Positions 23,953-31,907 of a DNA stretch of 64,000 bases are shown here, one piece after another. The stretch lies in contig NZ_JAELUP010000117.1 of assembly GCF_016424485.1 (NCBI RefSeq), forward strand, positions 124,001 through 188,000, read 5' to 3'. Within the stretch, counting starts at the first letter, position 1. Every line of letters begins with the position of its first letter. The notes beneath the pieces are model-generated. The model was given only the letters and a program-made list of their open reading frames with translations, was not told the DNA's origin and ran no database searches. Both the position numbers and the translations under genes were made by a program. The DNA comes from Paenibacillus roseus (GTDB lineage Bacteria; Bacillota; Bacilli; Paenibacillales; Paenibacillaceae).

Positions 23953-26046
23953 CTATATCGTACAGCTCGTGCATTCTTCCGGCCGCAGCAGCTTATTACG
24001 GACGTAGTAAATCGTTTTCAGCCCACGTTCATGCGCATAAATGTACAACCTCGCCAACTCCCGCGTACTGATATCGCTGTTGACGTAAAGAATCGTAGAT
24101 ATGCCCTGATCGCAATGCCGCTGAATTTCTGCCACCAGATCGATAAGCGCGTATTGATCGATATTGTACGCAGATTTGTAAAACCACTGTGTTTGCGGAG
24201 ACAGAAACGGCATTGGATAGAATGTTTCCGCATTACCGTATGTGCGCCGCTCGATATGTTCAACGATTGGCATTACGGAGCTTGTGGCGTTCTGGATGTA
24301 CGAAATGGACTGCGTTGGCGCGATCGCGAGCCGGTACGCGTGATAAAGTCCGTACTCAGCCACATGCTTCGCAAGTTCTCGCCAATCTGCCGCACCTGGT
24401 AGCGCAATAGACCCGAAAAGTTTACGAACAGCCTCCGTTTGAGGCGTAATGTCCTCCCTCACGTACTGAGTGAAATAGTCCCCGCTCGCGTATTCCGATT
24501 TATCAAAACCGGTAAACGTCTGACCACGCTCTTTTGCAATCAGTGTGGAAGCTTCGATTGAGTGAAAATTCATGGCCGCGAAGAATACCCGACAGAAATC
24601 CCGCGCCTCCTCCGACTCGTACTGAATTCCGTTTTTCGCGAAGAACCCGTGTAGGTTCATTACGCCAAGCCCAACGGAATGTAGTTCTTCGTTCGCTTTA
24701 CGTACACCCGGCGCGTTGTTAATCGAGGACATATCGGAAACGGCCGTTAAAGCTCGCATACCTTCGTGTACAGAATGCCAAAGCTTTCCAGACTCCATTA
24801 CGTTCACAATATTCAGCGATCCGAGGTTACACGAAATGTCCCGCCGAATAACGTCCTCTTTGCCGTAATCAGCGATGGTCGACGTCTCCTGCAGTTGGCT
24901 GATTTCCACGCAGAGATTAGACATTTTAACGGTGCCAAGCGCCTTTAATGCGTGCTGCTCGTTGGCGTTGTCGCGGAACATGAGATACGGGTAGCCCGAC
25001 TGGAGCTGCGTAATAGCTATCAATTCCAGCACGTCACGCGCCTTCATCGACCGTTTGTATACGTCAGGATCGGCGACCAGTTTATCGTAGAAATCACGAG
25101 TCATTTCCTCGTCATCCAGGACTACTCCGTATTTACGGTAGACTGAGTGCGATCCGAACATGTACAAGTCCTCGTCCGCCTTCGCTAATTTGAAGAACAG
25201 TGACGGAAGGATAATGCCGATAGATAACGTGGACAATCGCACATCTTCCGACGCGTTGATTTTTTTCGTATCCAGGAAGTCGGGTAAGTCGTAGTGGAAT
25301 ACGTTGAGATACGCAGCCCCTGCGCCTGGCCGTGTTCCTAATTGATCACAATACGAAAACCCGTGTTCCAACGATTTTGCAACGGGAATGACTCCTTTTG
25401 CACATCCGTGTACACCTTTGATCGCCTCGCCCCTCGCACGGAGCTTTGATAGATTCACGCTGACGCCCCCGCCCTGTTTCGATAGCTGTTTAGCGGTAGC
25501 TTCTACGTAATTAATCGAATTCAGCGAATCGTCCATCTCCAGTAGGAAACACGATACCAGTTCGCCACGCCGTGCCCGACCCGCATTCATAAACGTAGGC
25601 GTCGCGGGCTGAATACGCTGCTCCATCATGCCACGGGCGAGCCGTTCCGCCAGGCTGTAATCGCCCTGCCCGAGATATAACGCTACAATCGCGACGTGTT
25701 GCTCGTAATCTTCGAGGTATTCCGTTTTATCGTCCGTTTTCAGCGCGTAGTCCTTGTAAAACTTGGATGCAGCCATGTACGAGGCGAAGCGGAAATTGTA
25801 CGAGTAACATACGTGAACGATTTCGGTCGCTTCCGCATCGCCGTATTGCTCAATGACATCGTAATAATAACCGTTGTCGATAAGCCACTCTAACCGCTCG
25901 ACTGATCCGTCAAATTTCTTCGTATTGGTTTCGACCTCCGTCAAGAACACATCTAAGGCCGCCTGGTCACGGTCGAGCCGGTAAAATCCGTCCTCGCCCC
26001 GCTGTTTAATTTCGTTGTTCAATTCGATGTGAGATTTGATATCCAC
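23953..26046 (-). CDS. nrdE: Class Ib ribonucleotide reductase alpha subunit
   Basis: 697 residues, the normal length for NrdE. It contains the glycyl-free class I core: PATPTFMNAG, LVSCFLLEMDDSL, KQGGGVSVNLSKLRARG, SNLCVEI with an active-site Cys, the APTQSISYIQNATSSVMP loop and a C-terminal CTSC shuttle for reductant. There is no intein, unlike several phage homologs. It overlaps nrdI by 28 bases and precedes nrdF; a phage-borne reductase lets DNA synthesis proceed free of host supply. Confidence 0.96.
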   Translation of the reverse strand: MDIKSHIELNNEIKQRGEDGFYRLDRDQAALDVFLTEVETNTKKFDGSVERLEWLIDNGYYYDVIEQYGDAEATEIVHVCYSYNFRFASYMAASKFYKDYALKTDDKTEYLEDYEQHVAIVALYLGQGDYSLAERLARGMMEQRIQPATPTFMNAGRARRGELVSCFLLEMDDSLNSINYVEATAKQLSKQGGGVSVNLSKLRARGEAIKGVHGCAKGVIPVAKSLEHGFSYCDQLGTRPGAGAAYLNVFHYDLPDFLDTKKINASEDVRLSTLSIGIILPSLFFKLAKADEDLYMFGSHSVYRKYGVVLDDEEMTRDFYDKLVADPDVYKRSMKARDVLELIAITQLQSGYPYLMFRDNANEQHALKALGTVKMSNLCVEISQLQETSTIADYGKEDVIRRDISCNLGSLNIVNVMESGKLWHSVHEGMRALTAVSDMSSINNAPGVRKANEELHSVGLGVMNLHGFFAKNGIQYESEEARDFCRVFFAAMNFHSIEASTLIAKERGQTFTGFDKSEYASGDYFTQYVREDITPQTEAVRKLFGSIALPGAADWRELAKHVAEYGLYHAYRLAIAPTQSISYIQNATSSVMPIVEHIERRTYGNAETFYPMPFLSPQTQWFYKSAYNIDQYALIDLVAEIQRHCDQGISTILYVNSDISTRELARLYIYAHERGLKTIYYVRNKLLRPEECTSCTI

Positions 26047-26405
26047 GCCACCCCTTCGTTAAAATTTCGCACATCTTCATCCGTCCCCGACAGCTCAAAC
26101 CTAAGCAGCAGCGGAACGTCGTATCTCTCCGTCAACACGTCGCCAGCCTTCCCGTAACTTGCGCCCCAATTCCGATTACCGCTCGCAGCGACTCCTCGGA
26201 ACCATTTATGGTTAATCTTCGCAAACTTCGCAACCGGCCCCGGAACCTGCCCGAAGCCTGTCGTCGGCGTTACGAGGATAAACGGTTCGGCTAACGTCTC
26301 ACTCACTCCATCTTCCGCTATGTCCACCGTCCGGCCCGGAGGCAATCCAAGCTTACGGACGAACCTCCGGACGTTTCCGGTTATCGAATAATAGGCGACA
26401 ATCAT
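26019..26405 (-). CDS. nrdI: NrdI flavodoxin-like activator
   Basis: 128 residues from the ATG at 26405. The N-terminal MIVAYYSITGNVRRFVRKL is the flavin phosphate loop, followed by LVTPTTGFGQVPGPV and AASGNRNWGASYGKAGD, the FMN-binding loops of NrdI. It delivers the oxidant to the NrdF dimanganese site. The start one base after the previous stop, without a strong ribosome site, suggests coupled translation. Confidence 0.93.
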   Translation of the reverse strand: MIVAYYSITGNVRRFVRKLGLPPGRTVDIAEDGVSETLAEPFILVTPTTGFGQVPGPVAKFAKINHKWFRGVAASGNRNWGASYGKAGDVLTERYDVPLLLRFELSGTDEDVRNFNEGVAWISNLTSN

Positions 26406-26406
26406 A

Positions 26407-26616
26407 TCAGTCGAGGGGTTGCGTACCAATAACGTCATGTAACATAGCCAATAATTCCGATACCTCACGAAAATTTAGTTTTTCACCCTCGAATGAACTC
26501 GACTTATCTCGATCCATACCGGATGTGACTATTAAAGCCGCCGCTAACGTCCGTACCTCTATTTCCGACAGTTCCAGCGTGAACGAGCGGGTCACCGTTT
26601 CCGTAATTTTCGCCAT
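26407..26616 (-). CDS. Hypothetical 69-aa protein
   Basis: ATG behind CGGAGTGAT. The N-terminal RSFTLELSEIEVRTLAAAL and the C-terminal FREVSELLAMLHDVIG are helical. Directly upstream of nrdI, perhaps co-translated with it. No family recognised. Confidence 0.5.
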   Translation of the reverse strand: MAKITETVTRSFTLELSEIEVRTLAAALIVTSGMDRDKSSSFEGEKLNFREVSELLAMLHDVIGTQPLD

Positions 26617-26622
26617 CTTTTA

Positions 26623-26778
26623 TCACTCCGTCTCTTTTCGTTTAATCTCCGCAATCAAATTCGCGCGTATCTCCGTCAATTTCGCAGTATCCTCCGTACG
26701 AATACGAATTGCGTAGTCAACGTGGGCCAATTCCCGCCGAAGATTAGCTAGATACCGTTTATCCCAACCGGCATTCAT
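26623..26778 (-). CDS. Hypothetical 51-aa helical protein
   Basis: Read directly: the ATG overlaps the stop of the RuvC-like gene (ATGA). Strongly helical and charged (WDKRYLANLRRELAHVDYAI..EIRANLIAEIKRK). It may be a small partner protein; function unknown. Confidence 0.5.
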   Translation of the reverse strand: MNAGWDKRYLANLRRELAHVDYAIRIRTEDTAKLTEIRANLIAEIKRKETE

Positions 26779-27317
26779 CCGTCAATCCGTCCCTGCTCGA
26801 TAAGCCACGCAAGCACTATAGCGGCCGCGTCGGACTCGTCGTAATTGGTGAACGTGTGATCCGCAGGCAGCCGTAATAATCTCCGTACGCCGTCCGCAAC
26901 CTCGGACTTTTCCGCCTTTCCGTGTCCACCTACAATGCGTTTAACGGTCGTGGCGTTAATCTCGGCCGTAACTTGGAGTCCGCACCGCTGCAATCCGGTA
27001 TCTACGGCTGCCCACGCGCCATAAATCGCTTGCCCCTGCCGTTTATTCGCCGGGCGTAAGTAATCCTCGCGGATAATGGCGTGCGGCCTCTTAAATTGGC
27101 TGGCGAATATGACCGTGCTAGATTCGACAAGTGAGTAGCGGAGACCGTCTTGTTGAGTCGATTCGGTTGGCGTAGAATCCGTTTTTAGTAACGTGGCCAC
27201 GCGGTCTTTTACGAGTAATGCCGCAAAGCCTGGCGAGGACAACGATATGTCAAACCCGAAATAAATCTCGGGGCTTTTATCGGACTTACTTCGGGACCTT
27301 TTCGTCTGTGCCGTAAT
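26775..27317 (-). CDS. RuvC-like Holliday junction resolvase with ATT start
   Basis: With the usual starts the frame opens at a TTG (27242) that would lie just after the FGFDIS strand holding the first catalytic Asp, which is essential in RuvC folds. The frame extends back to an ATT at 27317, six bases behind a perfect AAAGGAGGC, giving 180 residues: basic leader (TAQTKRSRSKSDKS), GFDISLSSPG, later AIYGAWAAVDT and NYDESDAAAIVLAW with the C-terminal acidic pair. Phage enzymes of this type resolve branched DNA before packaging. The neighbours are a membrane protein and the ribonucleotide reductase set. Confidence 0.8.
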   Translation of the reverse strand: MTAQTKRSRSKSDKSPEIYFGFDISLSSPGFAALLVKDRVATLLKTDSTPTESTQQDGLRYSLVESSTVIFASQFKRPHAIIREDYLRPANKRQGQAIYGAWAAVDTGLQRCGLQVTAEINATTVKRIVGGHGKAEKSEVADGVRRLLRLPADHTFTNYDESDAAAIVLAWLIEQGRIDG

Positions 27318-27522
27318 ACTCCGCCTCCTTTAATGTATAACGAATGCTGCTGAGTACAAACATAGATGCGCCTAAAATTAACGTAGTGTAATGCATCCAA
27401 CCGGCGCTTCCGTCTCTGACATCAGAAACAATTACGATAAGTAATACGGAGGCCAGGAAGGTGATTCCGCAGAGAACAAGTCCTATTAACGCCCCAAGAA
27501 CGGTTAAGAAAAGCGTCTTCAA
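27286..27522 (-). CDS. Two-helix membrane protein, 78 aa
   Basis: TTG start behind AAGGAGGTC. Two hydrophobic helices (about residues 2-33 and 44-60) and a polar tail. Its last 32 bases overlap the start of the RuvC-like gene, whose ribosome site lies inside it. No family recognised. Confidence 0.55.
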   Translation of the reverse strand: MKTLFLTVLGALIGLVLCGITFLASVLLIVIVSDVRDGSAGWMHYTTLILGASMFVLSSIRYTLKEAEYYGTDEKVPK

Positions 27523-27776
27523 CCGTTGACCTCCTTCCCTTTCATCAGATCCCGAAACTCCTTCGCCATCTTAACCGCCAAGTATCGAGAATCCGCCTGC
27601 TTTATACCTCTAGGCTCCGATACGTCGCGTATAAAAACTTTCTTGCCGTTCACCTCAATTTTCGAAAACCATGCGCAATGTGAATCCCTCCCGCTCTCGC
27701 CACCAAGAAAACACATGTACTCCGCTCCAACTTTATCTCCGATCACTATCGCCTCTCCCGCTAGTTTTTCGTTCAT
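27519..27776 (-). CDS. Hypothetical 85-aa protein
   Basis: ATGA overlap with the upstream gene. Beta-rich first half with GDKVGAEYMCFLGGE and HCAWFSKIEVNGKKVFIRDV, helical end. No family recognised. Confidence 0.5.
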   Translation of the reverse strand: MNEKLAGEAIVIGDKVGAEYMCFLGGESGRDSHCAWFSKIEVNGKKVFIRDVSEPRGIKQADSRYLAVKMAKEFRDLMKGKEVNG

Positions 27777-28141
27777 TCGGCGTCATCCTCTCCGTCTTTT
27801 TCGTCAGAATTACGCGCCCCTTTCGCCTCTACACGCCACCCGTATGCCGATCCTTTCTTCGTCTCCTCCAGCGTCAGGCTGCCCAGTTGATGTCCGTTTA
27901 GATACTTAAATACATCAGACATATAGAGATAAAACCGCCCGCCCTCTTCACGTTCAATTACAAGGCATGCGCTGGATCGGCTCGAAAACCAGTCCACTAC
28001 TTTGAACATGCCTGTAATACGTTGCTTCTCGCGCTCGACCTCGACGGGCTTCTTTTGGCAGCACCAGCGAGACGATTTATGCGATAAGTCTTTCCCACAA
28101 ACGGAACAGACGACCGCTTTTATTTTTGTATTTACCGCCAA
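27773..28141 (-). CDS. Zinc-finger hypothetical protein, 122 aa
   Basis: TTG start behind GGGGAGGTGG, whose bases are the final codons of the nuclease gene. CSVCGKDL and RWCC near residues 12-27 suggest one zinc site; the rest is beta-rich (CLVIEREEGGRFYLYMSDVFKYLNG) with an acidic tail. Follows the PD-(D/E)XK nuclease gene and may help it. Confidence 0.5.
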   Translation of the reverse strand: MAVNTKIKAVVCSVCGKDLSHKSSRWCCQKKPVEVEREKQRITGMFKVVDWFSSRSSACLVIEREEGGRFYLYMSDVFKYLNGHQLGSLTLEETKKGSAYGWRVEAKGARNSDEKDGEDDAE

Positions 28142-29194
28142 TCAAACCACCTCCCCACGTAATCTCTTAATATCCGCCAATGCGTCCGCATATTGCCGCT
28201 TTACGAAGTCTTTTAGATTTGACCGCTGCACCGCCGCAACCTGCCGCTCAATATCTGCAAGCTCGGACGCAGACAACCCGGCTGCACACGCGACCTTGAA
28301 TCCGTTAAATGTCCATTTCATAATGTCCAGCGGGGGCGTTTCGGCCTGGGCGGCTGCCTTAACGATACCAGCGAACCGGTCGAGAACTTCCGTCCTCATT
28401 TCGTCCGTAATCTCGATGCAATGTACGGCAATATCAGGATTCTTACGGTATTCCTCGGCCGTCATCTCCCACGATTTCTTCGATGCGTTAACGTAGAGGA
28501 TTACGTAATAATCGATCGGCTCGTCGGCTGCGCTATACATGACCGAGTAGCAAATGGTCTGCTTTACGTGATCCTCCTTCGGGCCGTTCCGCTGGCTAAA
28601 TTCGGACGTGGTGGCGGCCGTCGTCTGTTTCGATTTGACTTCGAGGCCGATCCGGATAATTTCGCCCGACTCCGCAACATATCGCATGATCCCGTCGCAC
28701 GTCCCGAACAGCGCAAACGTCTGCCCGTTATGCTCGATTGTTCGGTTAACCTTCGCGAAGTCCTCGAACATCGGCTCGGACCGCTCGTTACGTTCGAATC
28801 GGAATCGGGAACCTGGTAAGTGCTTCTCTGCGAAAAGGAGTTCCCGTTGAATCACGTCGCCAATCGCCGTACCTATCGAAGTCCACCGGCCCTGATGCGG
28901 AGGCGTAACGCGGACATCCCGCTTAGACTTACGGAGCTTTTCGTATAGTTCCCGCGGACAGCTATTCGCGGACGATGGCGAGAAATAGGGCAAGTTCCTG
29001 GGCGGCCATACTTTACGGGACTTATCCGTAAGTACATCGGAATACCAGCGGTGAATTTGCGCGTCCAATACGTCGTCATACGTTTCTGGCCGTCCGAACC
29101 ATTCGTCGAGGTGCGTGCGGAAGTTAGCGGCAATTTCTTCGGTCAGGGAACGGGTAGTGACGGAAGCGGCTCCAATACGTGTGAATATCGAGAT
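28142..29194 (-). CDS. PD-(D/E)XK nuclease, RecB/Cas4-like
   Basis: The nuclease core shows HGH-like helices, FGTCDGIMRY (Asp) and IRIGLEVKSKQ (Glu-x-Lys), followed by a conserved Gln/Tyr helix (VKQTICYSVMY). The usual starts give a TTG at 29068, but the same frame runs on for 42 clearly coding codons (SLTEEIAANFRTHLDEWFGR) to an ATC that directly follows the TAA of the previous gene, eight bases behind GGGAGG. I take that ATC as start, giving 350 residues; a CTG in between is an alternative. It probably processes replication or recombination intermediates. Confidence 0.75.
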   Translation of the reverse strand: MSIFTRIGAASVTTRSLTEEIAANFRTHLDEWFGRPETYDDVLDAQIHRWYSDVLTDKSRKVWPPRNLPYFSPSSANSCPRELYEKLRKSKRDVRVTPPHQGRWTSIGTAIGDVIQRELLFAEKHLPGSRFRFERNERSEPMFEDFAKVNRTIEHNGQTFALFGTCDGIMRYVAESGEIIRIGLEVKSKQTTAATTSEFSQRNGPKEDHVKQTICYSVMYSAADEPIDYYVILYVNASKKSWEMTAEEYRKNPDIAVHCIEITDEMRTEVLDRFAGIVKAAAQAETPPLDIMKWTFNGFKVACAAGLSASELADIERQVAAVQRSNLKDFVKRQYADALADIKRLRGEVV

Positions 29195-29488
29195 TTATAC
29201 CGCCTCCCAGACTTCGATAGTTTTCGATACCTTACGGACTTCTTCAACATCGGCATCCCCGTCGTCCCATTCGCTTGTGTACGAATAATCGGAGAAGTAC
29301 GATCCGGAACGGCTTGCGTAACTGCGGTAATTTCGGTCACCGTCCGTAAAAATAACTTCGCAGTGTTCGTATTTGCCATCTACTTCCCAATTACCGCACT
29401 TGATAACCGTTAAACGGACACCGTCACGTGACAAAGCGCTATCTCCAAACGCTAAATTTTCGATTTCATCTACACTGACTTTTATCAT
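29195..29488 (-). CDS. Acidic hypothetical protein, 97 aa
   Basis: ATG behind GGAGCGG. Pattern SRDGVRLTVIKCGNWEV..EVIFTDGDRNYRSYASR and a very acidic Asp-rich stretch (SEWDDGDADVEEV). Its TAA is followed at once by the ATC start of the nuclease gene and its last codons supply that gene's ribosome site. Confidence 0.5.
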   Translation of the reverse strand: MIKVSVDEIENLAFGDSALSRDGVRLTVIKCGNWEVDGKYEHCEVIFTDGDRNYRSYASRSGSYFSDYSYTSEWDDGDADVEEVRKVSKTIEVWEAV

Positions 29489-29501
29489 TCAATCCGCTCC
29501 T

Positions 29502-29684
29502 TTATTTTTTAGTTTCTTCGTCAATCAACCGCTGAATCTCGCAGCCAGGCACGTCACCGTACCGCGGGTGATACGTAAGCGAAAAGCTAAACGCATCCCG
29601 GCCGCCTGCTCTTACGTAATCTGCGACGTCGGCGCGAAGCTGTTCGAACACGTCGGATTTAGTCGTGCGGAGTCTTTCCGTCAT
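29502..29684 (-). CDS. Hypothetical 60-aa protein
   Basis: ATG behind GGGAGGC, 12 bases after the polymerase stop. Helical start (RTTKSDVFEQLRADVADYVRAGG) and short beta part. In the replication operon; no family recognised. Confidence 0.5.
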   Translation of the reverse strand: MTERLRTTKSDVFEQLRADVADYVRAGGRDAFSFSLTYHPRYGDVPGCEIQRLIDEETKK

Positions 29685-29696
29685 TCGGCAGCCTCC

Positions 29697-31907
29697 CTAT
29701 ACGTTTTCTTTATTCGTGAACCAATCGTCCACCGTAACGCCCTCGCCCCATCGCCGCATAACCTCGATATCCGTACCATTAGCCACGTCACCCCACCGAT
29801 ACGACTCCGTCATAAGCTTCCGAATCTGCTCGATGTCGTCCCGCGTAAAATCCTCCGGAATCTCGAAAATCAGCTCATCGTGAACGGTTCCCCACATACG
29901 CCAGCCCTCGCGCGTTTTACAGCAAGCGTCCGCCTTAATCATCGTAACTTTCGTCTGTATGGACGATGACCCTTGTACGCGGGCGTTCGTGGCCTGCCGC
30001 ATGGCGCGGTTTTTCTGGCGGAACGAATCCCTGTCGCCCCATTTCGCCTTTATCGTGGCGTCTGGTAGCCGCCGTTTCCGCTGCTGTTTATCCATCCATA
30101 CGAAACCGTGTTTTTCCGCGAACGCCTCGTTTGCTTTAATCCATACGTGTAATACTGGCATCGACTCGAACAGTTCGGACATAAAACGGGCGGCTTCGTC
30201 TGGCGTCGTTTTCAACTGTTCCGCCAGTGTATATTTCGAGGTACCGTATAACATCGAAAGCCACCCGACCTTCATCGCCTTACGCTCTTTCGTATCGCTA
30301 CCGTCCGGATTTTTATTGACTTCGGAATATGGCTGCTTATAATACTTACTCGCCATATTTGCGTAAGGATCGATATTGTTATTGAAAGCGTCCACCAACG
30401 CTGGCTCCCCGCTCAGATACGCAACGCACCTAATCTCCTGCGCTTTAAAGTCGGCGCTGACCAGGACTTTTCCCAGAGGAGCCACGAACATGCGGCGGGC
30501 TTCGGGCGGCTGGTTCTGCACGTTAAATTGTGAAGAGTTGGCGTTATCCTTATCCTCGCCGGAACTAAACCGCCCCGTAACGGTTCCCATCGGATTGAAC
30601 CGGGAATGCCAACGGCCCGTCGTAGGGTTCTGTTTATCCGGCAATGCGTCGATATAAGTTCCGGATAGCTTCGTAATCTTCCGATACTCAAGCAGTTTCG
30701 CGATAACTTCGTGTTGGCCCGCGAGTGGTTTCAGCGTTTTCTTGGCGTCCATGTTCGGAAGGTCCTTGCCGATAGCCTTGGAAAGTGCGGTTTTCATCTG
30801 TGGCCCGGAGTTTAGATTGATCACGTCGGGACCTTCGTGATACGGCGTCAGTATTTCGATAAGCTTGTCGCGAAGCAAGGCGGCCTGCTTTCCGAGTTCC
30901 TCCCCGTACTCCTTTGCGAAATCCAAGTCGAGAATATACCCGTTTGCCTCCAAATCTACGATTACGGGGAGCAACGGAACCTCGACGGTCTGGTAATATT
31001 CCAGCACACTCGGCATTTTTTCGAGGTGGAACCGTTGGAACTTATACATACGCCAGGTCAAGTCCGTATCTTTTGCTGCGTAAACAAGCGCAATGTCAAT
31101 TGGAACCTCTCGAAACTGCGCGTTTTTACCGAATAAGGAATCGAACGTATCCGAGGCTACCCGCAGGTATTTCGGAGCCAAATCCTTAAGACGGAATGAC
31201 GGTTCGTTTTCGTTTAATACGTGCATCGCCGTCATCGTGTCCCAAACGACTCCCCGAAGATCGTACCCGTGCCGCCGGAACATCGCGATATCGAAAATGG
31301 CGTTGTGCAGTACCTTGCCGATGTCTTCGCGGCTAAGGATCGGAGCCAGTTCGCGTAAAACGTACTCCCGCGACATCTGCTCTATGCCTACGTGATCCAC
31401 CGGAATGTAAACGTGTATGTCCGCCTTGGGTAATGTCAACGAAATACCTACGATGTTATCCGTGTATACGTCTACGCCGGTTGTCTCCGTATCCACCGCA
31501 ATGATTTCTTCCGCAGCCAATTGCGAAAGCAGCGCTTGGAAACGGCCGGTCCCCGTAATCAGCTCGTAGTTATCCGGGGTCTCTTCGACCATCTTCCTCA
31601 ACGTCTCGGCCCGATTCCGCTCGGACAAATCTGTCCACAGCCGGAGCGCCTCTGCCTTGCTGAACCGTTTGGTGGCGAGGGAGGGGACTCTGCCTATAAG
31701 TCCCTCCGTCATCGCCTTATAGACCGCACGGAGCTTTTCCGTGTCCGAATCCGAATTCTTCATCGCCAGAATCCGCTTGGAAGCGGAATCCATCGACTCT
31801 GGTTCCGCAGCCAGCCGCCGCCCTACTGCGTCCTTTACGGCGGTGTCCGCCTTTTCCGCCGTATCCGACCCAGGACTACGTATATTTACCGTCAGCTTAA
31901 TTTCGAT
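29697..31907 (-). CDS. Family A DNA polymerase with 3'-5' exonuclease
   Basis: The exonuclease has all three DEDD motifs: VDTETTG, LHNAIFDIAMF and YAAKDTDL. The polymerase has motif A SADFKAQEIR, in which the usual DYSQIELR is altered, motif B KERKAMKVGWLSMLYGTS and motif C TVHDELIFE. No 5' nuclease domain is present. The first usual start is the ATG at 31793; the frame is open a further 38 codons (EIKLTVNIRS..) to an ATC that overlaps the previous TAA (TAATC) nine bases behind GGGAGG. I prefer that start, with less certainty than for the RuvC-like gene. It is the phage replicative polymerase. Confidence 0.93.
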   Translation of the reverse strand: MEIKLTVNIRSPGSDTAEKADTAVKDAVGRRLAAEPESMDSASKRILAMKNSDSDTEKLRAVYKAMTEGLIGRVPSLATKRFSKAEALRLWTDLSERNRAETLRKMVEETPDNYELITGTGRFQALLSQLAAEEIIAVDTETTGVDVYTDNIVGISLTLPKADIHVYIPVDHVGIEQMSREYVLRELAPILSREDIGKVLHNAIFDIAMFRRHGYDLRGVVWDTMTAMHVLNENEPSFRLKDLAPKYLRVASDTFDSLFGKNAQFREVPIDIALVYAAKDTDLTWRMYKFQRFHLEKMPSVLEYYQTVEVPLLPVIVDLEANGYILDLDFAKEYGEELGKQAALLRDKLIEILTPYHEGPDVINLNSGPQMKTALSKAIGKDLPNMDAKKTLKPLAGQHEVIAKLLEYRKITKLSGTYIDALPDKQNPTTGRWHSRFNPMGTVTGRFSSGEDKDNANSSQFNVQNQPPEARRMFVAPLGKVLVSADFKAQEIRCVAYLSGEPALVDAFNNNIDPYANMASKYYKQPYSEVNKNPDGSDTKERKAMKVGWLSMLYGTSKYTLAEQLKTTPDEAARFMSELFESMPVLHVWIKANEAFAEKHGFVWMDKQQRKRRLPDATIKAKWGDRDSFRQKNRAMRQATNARVQGSSSIQTKVTMIKADACCKTREGWRMWGTVHDELIFEIPEDFTRDDIEQIRKLMTESYRWGDVANGTDIEVMRRWGEGVTVDDWFTNKENV

